NCBI RefSeq assembly: GCF_001721295.1
Contig: NZ_MDDS01000086.1
Location: 1-64,000, forward strand
DNA from: Sphingomonas turrisvirgatae
Lineage (GTDB): Bacteria > Pseudomonadota > Alphaproteobacteria > Sphingomonadales > Sphingomonadaceae
DNA: 64,000 bases
Reading direction: 5' to 3'
Made by a program: the position numbers and the translations under genes. The notes below the pieces were generated by a model. The model made no database searches and was not told the DNA's origin. It worked only from the letters and a program-made list of their open reading frames with translations. Each line of letters starts with the position of its first letter. Positions within the stretch are counted from its first letter, which is position 1. Positions 37,437 to 46,046 of the stretch are shown here, one piece after another.

Positions 37437-38132
37437 TCAGCCGATATGCTCGGCAAAGAATGCCTCGGTCCGGCTGTCGGCCAGCTGCGCCGCAGCCTCC
37501 GAGCGGCGCTTGCCCATCTCGGTCGCGAAGCCGTGATCCTCACCGGAATAAACGTGCAGCGTCACCTTGGGGTGATCGTCCAGCCCTTCGTGCATCTTTG
37601 CCTGCACGTCCTTCGGCACGAATCCGTCGTCGCCGGCGATGTGCAGCATGAGGGGATTGGCGATCCCGTGCTTCTCACCCAGCAGATTGTCGATCCCGAC
37701 CGCATAATAGCCGACGCTGACATCCGCATCGGTTCGCGCCGCGGTCATATAGGCAAGACGCCCGCCCAGGCAGTAGCCGGTTACGCCGACCTTGCGGCTG
37801 CCAGCCAGGTCGCGCGCCTCGCGGATCGTCGCTTCGATATCCGCAATGCCCTTGTCCTGATCGAACCGGCCGAACAGGTCGAGCCCGCGCTGCATCTCCT
37901 CCGGCACATCGGGATCGAGTTCGATGCCGGGTTCGATCCGCCAGAACAGATCGGGGGCGAGGGTCAGATAGCCCTTTGACGCCCAGTAGTCGCACTTGGC
38001 GCGGATGCCGGTGTTGACGCCGAACACCTCCTGAATCACCACGATCGCGCCGCGGGGCTTGCCCTCGGGATCGGCGCGATACGCCTCGAAACTGCCGCTG
38101 CCGTCCAAACTTTCGATCGTCACACTTGCCAT
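37437..38132 (-). CDS. Dienelactone hydrolase family protein
   Basis: A 231-residue alpha/beta hydrolase. The nucleophile cysteine is in VGVTGYCLGGRLAYM, the histidine in YSGEDHGFATE, and IVVIQEVFGVNTGIRAKCDYWASKGYLTLAPDLFWR is the family N-terminal block. Substrate is uncertain; members act on dienelactones or act as general carboxylesterases. No chlorocatechol pathway genes are nearby. Confidence 0.9.
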   Translation of the reverse strand: MASVTIESLDGSGSFEAYRADPEGKPRGAIVVIQEVFGVNTGIRAKCDYWASKGYLTLAPDLFWRIEPGIELDPDVPEEMQRGLDLFGRFDQDKGIADIEATIREARDLAGSRKVGVTGYCLGGRLAYMTAARTDADVSVGYYAVGIDNLLGEKHGIANPLMLHIAGDDGFVPKDVQAKMHEGLDDHPKVTLHVYSGEDHGFATEMGKRRSEAAAQLADSRTEAFFAEHIG

Positions 38133-38133
38133 T

Positions 38134-38607
38134 TCATGCTCCTGCCAGATGACGCCGCTCGTGCTCGAGCAGCCATTGCTTTGTTATCGGGCCGTCGCCC
38201 GCGCAATAATGACCGAGTATACCACCGGCACCGAGCACACGGTGGCAGGGCACGATGATCGGCAGGGGGTTGCGCGCGCACAATTGGCCGATTGCCCGCG
38301 CGCTCGAGCCAAGCTGCCGCGCGAGTTCGCCATAGCTTAACGCCCCGCCATAGCGGACCGCGACGAGCGCATCGCGCAACACCGTGCCTCGCGATGACCG
38401 CAACACCGGCAAGGGCAAGTCGAAGGCCGTGCGAGTGCCTGCAAAATAGCCGGCGAGCTGATCGACGGCATTGCGCACCGGTCCGCTCGTCCCCTCGGCC
38501 GGTGGGCCTTCCGCGCCGATCGAAAGCGACAGCACGGTTTGCTCGTCGCCCTCGACGCGGATCAGACCGATGGGCGTTGCGATCAGGGCGTGGTCGCGCG
38601 CATACAT
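38134..38607 (-). CDS. ogt: Methylated-DNA-[protein]-cysteine S-methyltransferase
   Basis: It removes alkyl groups from O6-alkylguanine onto its own cysteine. The 157-residue protein has LSYGELARQLGSSARAIGQLCARNPLPIIVPCHRVLGAGG; the PCHR cysteine accepts the alkyl group and the helix-turn-helix precedes it. The ATG at 38607 (MYARDHALIATPIG) is typical. It ends one base from the downstream hydrolase stretch. Whether it is the Ogt or the Ada-C type is not separable here. Confidence 0.92.
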   Translation of the reverse strand: MYARDHALIATPIGLIRVEGDEQTVLSLSIGAEGPPAEGTSGPVRNAVDQLAGYFAGTRTAFDLPLPVLRSSRGTVLRDALVAVRYGGALSYGELARQLGSSARAIGQLCARNPLPIIVPCHRVLGAGGILGHYCAGDGPITKQWLLEHERRHLAGA

Positions 38608-38656
38608 GAACGCAGCGTAGGGCAGGGCACGGGCCAGGCTCAAGGGAGAAGCGCCG

Positions 38657-38896
38657 ATGAAGATCAACGTAGAGATCGATTGCACGCCGGAAGAGGCGCG
38701 TCGCGCGATGGGTCTGCCCGACCTGACCCCCGTCCACGATCACTATATCCAGATGATGCTCGCGACGATGGACCAGGGGATGGTGAAGCCCGAGATGATC
38801 GAATCGATGATGAAGAGCTGGGCGCCGATGGGTGAAGCGGGGATGAACCTCTGGCGCGGGATGTTCGATATGACGAAGGGCCGCCCGGGCGAGTGA
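38657..38896 (+). CDS. DUF6489 family protein
   Basis: A 79-residue acidic protein: MKINVEIDCTPEEARRAMGL followed by PDLTPVHDHYIQMMLATMDQ and a methionine-rich end (MGEAGMNLWRGMFDMTKG). It belongs to a small alphaproteobacterial family usually found before mnmE. Function is unknown. Its stop overlaps the mnmE GTG by 4 nt, so the two are coupled. Confidence 0.85.
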   Translation: MKINVEIDCTPEEARRAMGLPDLTPVHDHYIQMMLATMDQGMVKPEMIESMMKSWAPMGEAGMNLWRGMFDMTKGRPGE

Positions 38897-40170
38897 ACGA
38901 CACGATCTACGCGATTTCTAGCGGCGCGCCGCCGGCGGCGATCGCCGTCATGCGGCTGTCCGGCCCAGGCGCGTTCGCCGCGGTCGAGCGCCTGGCGGGG
39001 ACACTGCCGCAGCCGCGTCGTGCTAGCCTGCGTACCCTGCGCGCCGGAGACGAGGTTCTCGATCGGGCGCTGGTCTTGCTGTTCCCCGGACCTGCGACCG
39101 CGACCGGCGAGGATCTAGCTGAGCTGCACCTGCATGGCGGTCGTGCGATCGTACGCGCGGTCAGCGATGCGTTGGCGGCGATGCCCGGCATGCGGCCGGC
39201 CGAGGCTGGCGAGTTCACACGTCGCGCCCTGTTCAATGGCAGGATCGACCTGACCGAGGCCGAGGGGCTAGCCGATCTGCTCGCCGCGGAAACTGAAATG
39301 CAGCGGCGCGCCGCGATTCGTGCGGCCGAGGGTGGCATTCGCCGCTTGGTCGAACAATGGGCAGCGCGAACCGTGCAGCTTTCTGCGTTGGTCGAAGCTG
39401 CGCTTGACCATGCCGATGAGGATGACGTTAGCAGCGCGGATAGCAACCTAGCTGAACTGATCGCCGAGCTTTCGCGTGAAATTGATGGAGTTGCCGCGCG
39501 GCCCGGCAGCGAGCGCCTTCGCGACGGCGTACGCATCGTTCTGGCCGGGCAACCCAATGCCGGCAAATCGACATTGCTCAATGCGCTAGTCGATCGCGAC
39601 GCCGCGATTGTCTCGCCGCTGGCCGGCACGACGCGGGACAGGATCGAGGTGCCGATCATGCGCAACGGCATCGCATATCTGTTGATCGACACGGCGGGGC
39701 TGAATGAGACGCCGGCGGATCAGGTGGAAGAGATCGGCATCGCGCGCGCGCGTCAGTCAATCGGGCAAGCCGACCTGCTGCTGTGGCTGAACGATGTGCC
39801 TCCGCCGGCCGAGCCGGTGCCGGTGCTTTGGTTGAATCCCAGATCCGATTTGCCGGATCGGGATGCCGAACCCGAACGGTTGTCAGTATCGGCACTCACG
39901 GGCGAGGGAATGGCTGAGTTGTGGCAGGCGATCGAAGAGGCGGTGGCTGCTTTACTGCCGGCGCCGGATGCCGTTGCGCTTAATCAGCGCCAGCGCATGT
40001 TGGCTTCCGCTGCAGCCTCGCATCTCCGCGCAGCATCGAGCGAACCCGATCAGCTGCTCCAGGCCGAGCGATTACGTGCGGCAATGCGGTCGTTCCACGC
40101 GATCACGGGGGCCATCGACGTCGAAGCGATGCTCGATGCGCTGTTCGGGCAATTCTGCATCGGAAAGTGA
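38893..40170 (+). CDS. mnmE: tRNA uridine-5-carboxymethylaminomethyl GTPase MnmE
   Basis: With MnmG it modifies the wobble uridine (cmnm5U34) of several tRNAs. The 425-residue protein has the N-terminal folate-binding domain (DTIYAISSGAPPAAIAVMRLSGPGA), the helical domain, an inserted G domain (AGQPNAGKSTLLNAL, LIDTAGLNETPADQVE) and the C-terminal FCIGK motif with the essential cysteine. The GTG start overlaps the DUF6489 stop. A perfect parS site begins directly after its TGA. Confidence 0.96.
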   Translation: MNDTIYAISSGAPPAAIAVMRLSGPGAFAAVERLAGTLPQPRRASLRTLRAGDEVLDRALVLLFPGPATATGEDLAELHLHGGRAIVRAVSDALAAMPGMRPAEAGEFTRRALFNGRIDLTEAEGLADLLAAETEMQRRAAIRAAEGGIRRLVEQWAARTVQLSALVEAALDHADEDDVSSADSNLAELIAELSREIDGVAARPGSERLRDGVRIVLAGQPNAGKSTLLNALVDRDAAIVSPLAGTTRDRIEVPIMRNGIAYLLIDTAGLNETPADQVEEIGIARARQSIGQADLLLWLNDVPPPAEPVPVLWLNPRSDLPDRDAEPERLSVSALTGEGMAELWQAIEEAVAALLPAPDAVALNQRQRMLASAAASHLRAASSEPDQLLQAERLRAAMRSFHAITGAIDVEAMLDALFGQFCIGK

Positions 40171-40186
40171 TGTTCCACGTGGAACA
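40171..40186. promoter_or_regulatory. parS site between mnmE and mnmG
   Basis: TGTTCCACGTGGAACA is a perfect 16-bp palindrome and a known parS variant of alphaproteobacteria. It starts at the base after the mnmE stop. ParB, encoded 3.3 kb downstream, would nucleate here. Confidence 0.85.
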
Positions 40187-40224
40187 GCTTTGACCGTCAC
40201 GTTGCGACGCGGTATCGGGACGGC

Positions 40225-42060
40225 ATGCACCACTGGGATGTGATTGTGATCGGCGGCGGCCACGCCGGCACCGAGGCTGCGGCTGCGGCTGCACGGTGCG
40301 GTGCAACGACTTCGTTGCTGACCTTTGATCCAGAGCAGATTGGCGCAATGTCGTGCAATCCCGCCATTGGCGGGTTGGGCAAAGGCCACTTAGTACGCGA
40401 GGTCGATGCGCTTGATGGGCTGATCGCACGCGCGGCGGATGCTGCGGCGATCCATTATCGCCTGCTAAACCGATCGAAAGGTCCGGCAGTCCAGGGCCCG
40501 CGCATCCAGGCCGATCGGCGACGTTATGCCACCGCGATTCAATCGCAGCTGGCGGCTCAGTCGAATCTCTCGATCCTCGCCGGTGAAGCTGTCGCATTAC
40601 AGCTAGCCGGCGGACGTGTCGCAGGCATAGTGCTGGCCGGGGGCGAGCAGATCGCATGTTCGGCGGTCGTGCTCGCCAGCGGCACCTTCCTCGGCGGAAG
40701 GATTTTCCGGGGCGAAGAGCGGGAAACCGGCGGCCGGGTCGGGGAACGAGCGGCAACCCAGTTGGGTCGACAATTGCGTGAGCTTGGGCTTCCTATCAGT
40801 CGGCTGAAAACCGGCACGCCGCCGCGGCTGGACGGGCGACACATCGACTGGGCACGACTGGAAGAACAACCGAGCGATGTCGAGCCGTGGCGGATGTCGC
40901 CATTAACTCACGGCTCGCGACTTCCGCAGCTCGCCTGTGCGATCACCCGGACCACGGAGCAGACCCACACGATCATCCGCGACAATCTGGATCGATCGCC
41001 GTTGTTCACTGGCGCCATTGAAGCTGGCGGGCCGCGTTATTGTCCGTCAATCGAGGACAAGATTTTCCGATTTGGCGATCGGGATGGCCATCAGATCTTC
41101 CTGGAGCCTGAGGGGCTTGAGACGCATCTTGTCTATCCCAATGGCCTCTCCACCTCGCTACCCGCCGACGTGCAGCAGGCGGTGATCGCTTCGATCCCTG
41201 GGCTGGAGCGCACAACGATTGTCACCGCAGGCTATGCTGTCGAATATGATCATGTCGATCCCCGCTGCCTCGCGCCTACGCTGATGACCCGCGATCTGCC
41301 CGGCCTGTATTGCGCAGGACAGATCAACGGGACGACGGGCTATGAGGAAGCGGCTGCGCAGGGGTTGGTCGCGGGCGCCAATGCGGCACTGGCCGTACTG
41401 GAGCGTGCGCCGATGATCCTTCAGCGAGACCAATCCTATATCGGCGTGATGCTGGACGATCTGACGTTGCAGGGGATTACCGAGCCGTATCGCATGCTCA
41501 CGGCGAGAGCCGAGTACCGGCTGCATCTTCGCGCGGACAATGCGCCCACCCGCCTGCATGATACCGGGGTTGCTGCTGGCATCATCGGCAAGCCGAGAGA
41601 TGATCACGAGCAAGCCCGTCGAAAGGCCCGATCGGCTATCGCGGAAGCGTTGAGCGACTCGCGCACCGCCAGCGAGCTTGGTCGGCGCGGCGCGCCTGTG
41701 TCGCAAGATGGCGCGCGACGCACGGCGGGCGAGTGGCTGCGCTTCCCTGGCGTAACGCTTGACCATCTTGGCATCGACCTGGCGGAGCATGAGCCTGAGT
41801 TGGTCGAGGAGCTTATCCTTGACGCGCGCTATGCACCTTATCTCGAGCGGCAGAATGCCGAAGTCGAGAGCATGGCGCGTAGCGACGGCACGCCGCTGCC
41901 TGCCGAGCTTCGCTATCAGGCGATTGCGGGCCTTTCCAACGAGATGGTCGAGCGGCTGGACACCGCGCGGCCTGCGACGTTGGGGGAGGCCGCGCGGATC
42001 CGTGGCATTACGCCGGCCGCGGTCACCGCCATCCTGCTCCATCTGCGGCGCGCGGCATGA
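40225..42060 (+). CDS. mnmG: tRNA uridine-5-carboxymethylaminomethyl modification enzyme MnmG
   Basis: The FAD-dependent partner of MnmE. The 611-residue protein has the FAD motif VIVIGGGHAGTEAAAAAARCG at the N-terminus, MSCNPAIGGLGKGHLVREVDALDG, TGTPPRLDGRHIDW, YCAGQINGTTGYEEAAAQGLVAG and TEPYRMLTARAEYRLHLRADNA. Length is normal for the family. It overlaps rsmG by 4 nt. Confidence 0.97.
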   Translation: MHHWDVIVIGGGHAGTEAAAAAARCGATTSLLTFDPEQIGAMSCNPAIGGLGKGHLVREVDALDGLIARAADAAAIHYRLLNRSKGPAVQGPRIQADRRRYATAIQSQLAAQSNLSILAGEAVALQLAGGRVAGIVLAGGEQIACSAVVLASGTFLGGRIFRGEERETGGRVGERAATQLGRQLRELGLPISRLKTGTPPRLDGRHIDWARLEEQPSDVEPWRMSPLTHGSRLPQLACAITRTTEQTHTIIRDNLDRSPLFTGAIEAGGPRYCPSIEDKIFRFGDRDGHQIFLEPEGLETHLVYPNGLSTSLPADVQQAVIASIPGLERTTIVTAGYAVEYDHVDPRCLAPTLMTRDLPGLYCAGQINGTTGYEEAAAQGLVAGANAALAVLERAPMILQRDQSYIGVMLDDLTLQGITEPYRMLTARAEYRLHLRADNAPTRLHDTGVAAGIIGKPRDDHEQARRKARSAIAEALSDSRTASELGRRGAPVSQDGARRTAGEWLRFPGVTLDHLGIDLAEHEPELVEELILDARYAPYLERQNAEVESMARSDGTPLPAELRYQAIAGLSNEMVERLDTARPATLGEAARIRGITPAAVTAILLHLRRAA

Positions 42061-42665
42061 CCGAGGAAGAGGCACGTCAGTGGATCATTGATTCGTTCGG
42101 CGCCCCTGCTGAACAGCGGCTCGCAATGTTGGTGGACATGCTTCGCACGGCGTCCGTGCAGCAGAACCTGGTCGCAGCGTCGACGCTCGGCTCGATCTGG
42201 GCACGCCACATTGTAGACTCGGCGCAGCTGCTTCAGCATGGTGCCGAATCGGGTCTCTGGTTGGATATCGGCAGCGGCGCAGGGCTGCCCGGGCTGGTAA
42301 TTGCAGCGCTCCGTCCTGAGCCAATCGAACTGGTCGAGCCGCGTCGGATGCGGACGGAGTTCATGCAGGCGGCAGCGGCACAGCTTGGGCTGACAAACGT
42401 GGCAATCGTCACAGCCAAGGTCGAGCGCACAACAGGCCATGCAAATGTCATTACGGCGCGCGCGGTCGCTAGCCTCGATCAGCTGTTCGCCGGCGCCCGG
42501 CATCGCGCAAATGTCGGGACGCTCTGGATCTTGCCAAAAGGGCGGAACGCTAACGTCGAGGTAGAAGCCGCGTGCCGATCGTGGCACGGTACGTTCCACG
42601 TGAAACAGAGCATTACCGCAGCGGATTCGTTGATTGTCGTGGCCCGTGGAGTCGCTCCCAGATGA
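42057..42665 (+). CDS. rsmG: 16S rRNA (guanine-N7)-methyltransferase RsmG
   Basis: It methylates G527 of 16S rRNA; loss gives low-level streptomycin resistance. The 202-residue protein has the SAM motif WLDIGSGAGLPGLVIAALRP, then LVEPRRMRTEFMQAAA and VITARAVASLDQL. A parS-like site lies inside its 3' part (42592-42607). It overlaps parA by 4 nt in the classic gidA-gidB-parA-parB order. Confidence 0.95.
   Translation: MTEEEARQWIIDSFGAPAEQRLAMLVDMLRTASVQQNLVAASTLGSIWARHIVDSAQLLQHGAESGLWLDIGSGAGLPGLVIAALRPEPIELVEPRRMRTEFMQAAAAQLGLTNVAIVTAKVERTTGHANVITARAVASLDQLFAGARHRANVGTLWILPKGRNANVEVEAACRSWHGTFHVKQSITAADSLIVVARGVAPR
42592..42607. promoter_or_regulatory. parS-like site inside rsmG, upstream of parA
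   Basis: CGTTCCACGTGAAACA matches the parS consensus at 14 of 16 positions. It lies within the rsmG reading frame, about 55 bp before the parA start. ParB bound here could both nucleate partition complexes and affect parAB transcription; the second effect is inference. Confidence 0.8.
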
Positions 42666-43441
42666 TTTGCATTGCCATCGCCAATCAAAAGGGCGGGGTG
42701 GGGAAGACCACTTCGGCGATCAATGTCGGCACGGCGCTGGCGGCGACCGGCCAAAGGGTGCTGCTGCTCGACCTCGACCCGCAAGGGAATTGTTCGACGG
42801 GGCTTGGTATCGGTCGCGCGGATCGGGAAAGGTCGACTTACGATCTGCTGCTCGGCGAAGTGAACCTTGAGGAAGTGGCGATTCCGACAAGGGTGCCCAG
42901 CCTCGATATCGTTCCCGCGACGGTTGATCTCTCAGGTGCTGAGATCGAACTTATTGAGTTTGAGGCGCGAACGCACCGCCTGGCCGCTGCCATCGATCGC
43001 AGCCAGGACCGGTGGGACGTGGTGTTGATGGATTGCCCGCCATCGCTTGGTCTGCTGACTATCAACGCGATGGTTGCGTCCGACGCCTTGCTGGTACCGC
43101 TGCAATGCGAGTTCTTCGCGCTTGAAGGCCTGAGCCAGCTGCTCAATACCGTCGAGCGAATCCGCACGCGCTTCAACCCGGGCCTGTCGATCCTGGGCGT
43201 AGTCCTCACCATGTATGACCGCCGCAACCGCCTGACCGATCAGGTGGCCGACGATGTGCGTGCGGTTTTGGGCAAGGTGGTGTTCGACACCGTAATCCCG
43301 CGCAATGTTCGCCTGTCTGAAGCGCCGAGCCACGGCATGCCCGCGCTGATCTATGATTACCGATGCGCCGGCTCCGAAGCCTATATTGCCCTGGCGCGTG
43401 AAGTGATCGACCGCCTGCCGAAGCTCAGGAAAGCTGCATGA
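42662..43441 (+). CDS. parA: Chromosome partitioning ATPase ParA
   Basis: A 259-residue Walker-type ATPase that moves the ParB-parS complex. It begins MICIAIANQKGGVGKTTSAINVG (deviant Walker A), with DLDPQGNCSTGLG, VVLMDCPPSLGLLTINAMVASDALLVPLQCEFFALEGL and VIPRNVRLSEAPSHGMPALIYD. The short N-terminus marks the chromosomal type. The ATG at 42662 overlaps the rsmG stop and its own stop overlaps parB. Confidence 0.96.
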   Translation: MICIAIANQKGGVGKTTSAINVGTALAATGQRVLLLDLDPQGNCSTGLGIGRADRERSTYDLLLGEVNLEEVAIPTRVPSLDIVPATVDLSGAEIELIEFEARTHRLAAAIDRSQDRWDVVLMDCPPSLGLLTINAMVASDALLVPLQCEFFALEGLSQLLNTVERIRTRFNPGLSILGVVLTMYDRRNRLTDQVADDVRAVLGKVVFDTVIPRNVRLSEAPSHGMPALIYDYRCAGSEAYIALAREVIDRLPKLRKAA

Positions 43442-44355
43442 CCGACGAAACGCCATCGCCTGCTGCATCCGCCCCGCTGCGCAAGCCGCGCCCTGGTCTG
43501 GGTCGAGGGCTAAGTGCGCTGCTTGGAGATGCTGGCCGCGAAGAGTCGGTCCGGCCGGGTGCGGAGCCAGCGAGTGGCGTCCGCATGCTGCCGATCAGTT
43601 CCATGGCGCCGCATCCGGGCCAGCCGCGCCGGCACTTCGATGACGATGCGCTTGATGAACTAGCCAAGTCGATCGCTTCGCGCGGGCTGATCCAGCCAAT
43701 CATGGTCCGCCCGCACGGCAAGGATTATCAGATCGTCGCCGGCGAACGTCGCTGGCGTGCGGCGCAGCGCGCGCGGTTGCATGAAGTGCCGGTTATCGTC
43801 CGCGACCTCGACGAAGCCGAGACGCTCGAGATTGCGATCGTCGAGAACATCCAGCGCGAAGACCTGAATGCGATCGAAGAGGCCGAGGCTTATGCCAAAC
43901 TGATCGGCGATTTCGGCCACACGCAAGAGGCGCTGGCGAAGGTCGTGCACAAGTCGCGCAGCCACATCGCCAATCTGCTGCGGTTGCTCGACCTGCCGCC
44001 ATCGGTGCGCGAACGAGTGGTCGAAGGCTTGTTGACCATGGGGCACGCGCGAGCCCTGATCGGTGCACCTGATCCTGAAAAGCTGGCTCGCATCGTGGTA
44101 GAGCGCGACTTGTCCGTGCGTGAGACCGAAAAGCTCGCACGGGAGGCCAAGCCGCGGTCAACGGGAAAGGGGGGCGACCGAGCCGCCAATGCTGCGAATT
44201 CGGACATCGCAGCGCTGGAGCGTCAGCTTGGCGACGTGCTGGGCCTGAACGTCCGCATCACCTTTGGCGACAAGGGTGGATCCCTGACGCTTGCCTATTC
44301 CACGCTCGATCAGCTCGACATGGTTTGCCAACGGCTGACGGGCGAGAAAATCTAA
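43438..44355 (+). CDS. parB: Chromosome partitioning CTPase/DNA-binding protein ParB
   Basis: A 305-residue ParB. The conserved GRGLSALLGD motif near the N-terminus contacts ParA. The CTPase/clamp motif GERRWRAAQRA, the box ENIQREDLNAIEEAEAY and the helix-turn-helix HKSRSHIANLLRLLDLP bind CTP and parS. The C-terminal dimerisation domain ends ITFGDKGGSLTLAYSTLDQLDMV. A 168-bp gap (44356-44523) follows; I see no terminator or other feature in it. Confidence 0.96.
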   Translation: MTDETPSPAASAPLRKPRPGLGRGLSALLGDAGREESVRPGAEPASGVRMLPISSMAPHPGQPRRHFDDDALDELAKSIASRGLIQPIMVRPHGKDYQIVAGERRWRAAQRARLHEVPVIVRDLDEAETLEIAIVENIQREDLNAIEEAEAYAKLIGDFGHTQEALAKVVHKSRSHIANLLRLLDLPPSVRERVVEGLLTMGHARALIGAPDPEKLARIVVERDLSVRETEKLAREAKPRSTGKGGDRAANAANSDIAALERQLGDVLGLNVRITFGDKGGSLTLAYSTLDQLDMVCQRLTGEKI

Positions 44356-44523
44356 CGAAATCAAGTTTTTATGGGTTTTCCATCAACGATATCAATGCTC
44401 GACGTCATGGAATTCGGCTAGGCCGACGCCTCTTGCTGCGAGCTGCGGCCAAACGCCGGCATTACCGAAGAGCATGTCACCGGCTGGTCGCTGTGGCCAA
44501 GCCAAACCCGAACTGAGCTGGGC

Positions 44524-45546
44524 CTAACGCGCCCGCGCCGCTGCCCGGGCCAGGGTCGTCAGCGCTTCTTCCGCCAGTACCGGGCCTGCATTGCCGCCGC
44601 CCCGCGTCACCGCTCGTTCGGCGGCGCGCACGCGTTCCACGGCTCGCGCCAGCATCGGGCTCGACCAGCGACGGAGCGCCGCCTTGGTGCTCATCTCCTC
44701 CTTGAAGAAGACGCGGTACTTCTTGATCACTTCGTCAGCCGAGGCGCCGCGATCCATGTCGCCGCGCATTTCGGCCAGGCTCATCAACTTCCGCACGAGT
44801 TGGCGCAGCAGCGGAATGGCTGACACCCCGGCATTGTCGAGCCGCGCCAGTTCGACGCCAATGTCCGCCGTTCGCCCCTCCACGACGGCGCCGATGGCCC
44901 CGAACATCTCGGCTTCGCCCAAGTCGGCGCCGATCGCGTCCAGCGCGGCCATGCCAGCTTCGCGCGGGCGATCGGGCGCCGCATCCAGATAGAGTGACAG
45001 CTTCTCGATCTCTCTTGCCAGCACGGCCCGATCGCCGCCCGACAGGCTGGCGAGCCGATCAGCGGTGCCGCCGACCAGCCGCAAGCCATGTTCGCGCGCA
45101 ATACCCGCAGCCAGCTGACCGGCGTTCCGGGCATCGGGAATATAGCAGGCGTGGGCCATTGCCGCCGGGCTGGCCAGCGCGAGCTTCAGCAGCCGCCCTG
45201 TGCCTTTCAACGCTCCGCCGATCGCCACGACCGGGTTGCCGCCGACATCGGTCTCAAGCAGTAGCCGTACCGCCTCGGTCCCATCATCGTCGATCCCGGT
45301 GACGCGGACATAGCGCCTGGACCCGAACAGGGAGAGCGACGCCGCTTCCTCAGCCAGGCGCGCCGGATCACCCTTGAGCTGCGACCCCTCGACATCGATG
45401 CGTTCTGCCTCGCTGCCCATCGCCCGGCCCAGCCGCGCGGCGAGCTCGTTCGCGCCGGCTTCGTCGGGACCATAGAGCAGGAACAGGCGCACGTCTGGCC
45501 CCGGCTTGTCCAGCCGCACTCGGATCTGCGCTTCGCTTACCTTCAC
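44524..45546 (-). CDS. holA: DNA polymerase III delta subunit
   Basis: The clamp-loader subunit that opens the beta clamp. The 340-residue protein shows FLLYGPDEAGANELAARLGRAMG near the N-terminus, DPARLAEEAASLSLFGSRRYVRVTG, and AREIEKLSLYLD in the middle. Sequence is diverged but the layout and length fit. The GTG at 45546 overlaps the lptE stop by 4 nt, the standard leuS-lptE-holA order. Confidence 0.9.
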   Translation of the reverse strand: MKVSEAQIRVRLDKPGPDVRLFLLYGPDEAGANELAARLGRAMGSEAERIDVEGSQLKGDPARLAEEAASLSLFGSRRYVRVTGIDDDGTEAVRLLLETDVGGNPVVAIGGALKGTGRLLKLALASPAAMAHACYIPDARNAGQLAAGIAREHGLRLVGGTADRLASLSGGDRAVLAREIEKLSLYLDAAPDRPREAGMAALDAIGADLGEAEMFGAIGAVVEGRTADIGVELARLDNAGVSAIPLLRQLVRKLMSLAEMRGDMDRGASADEVIKKYRVFFKEEMSTKAALRRWSSPMLARAVERVRAAERAVTRGGGNAGPVLAEEALTTLARAAARAR

Positions 45547-46046
45547 TTGCCTTCCGTAGACCGCGCATAGCGAGCGAGCCGCGCGACGATCTGGTCGGCG
45601 ACGATGCCCGACAGCCGCTCGAGCGCGCTCTTTTCGGCGGCAATGGTGGCATATTCGCTGCTCGCGACGTCGATCCCGGCGTCGGACCCGGCCGTCGCGT
45701 CCAGCACGGTCTGCCCGGTGGCCAGTTCGATGAGCTGATAGCGCGCGCGCAGCGTCCGCCGCTCGCGGGTCACGACGTCGTCGCGACGCACGCCCAAGCC
45801 GACGATCTGGTCGTCCAGCTTGATCTCGAGCCGATAGCGGGTTTCGCCACTGCGAGCGGCCTCGATCCGGTCGCGCACCGAGTTGCTGATCAGCCAGCCA
45901 GCCTCGCCCTCAATCGGCGCGACTTCGATCCCCGACAGCATCGTCTGCACGATCCCCGCTTCACCCCCGCCGTACAGCGGCCGCAGCCCGCAGCCGGACA
46001 GGACGGGAAGAGTGGTCAGCGCCAGCAGGACGGCAAGGCGGCTCAT
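45543..46046 (-). CDS. lptE: LPS-assembly lipoprotein LptE
   Basis: A 167-residue outer-membrane lipoprotein that plugs LptD and helps deliver lipopolysaccharide. The signal MSRLAVLLALTTLPVLSGC ends in a lipobox with Cys19, followed by the family GLRPLYGGG. Its place between leuS and holA is conserved in proteobacteria. In sphingomonads the cargo would be glycosphingolipids or modified LPS; this is inference. Confidence 0.88.
   Translation of the reverse strand: MSRLAVLLALTTLPVLSGCGLRPLYGGGEAGIVQTMLSGIEVAPIEGEAGWLISNSVRDRIEAARSGETRYRLEIKLDDQIVGLGVRRDDVVTRERRTLRARYQLIELATGQTVLDATAGSDAGIDVASSEYATIAAEKSALERLSGIVADQIVARLARYARSTEGK

Noticed and set aside
44356..44523. Terminator or small gene after parB
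   Set aside because: A TTTTT run near 44366 has no stable stem before it, and no start with a ribosome-binding site is present.
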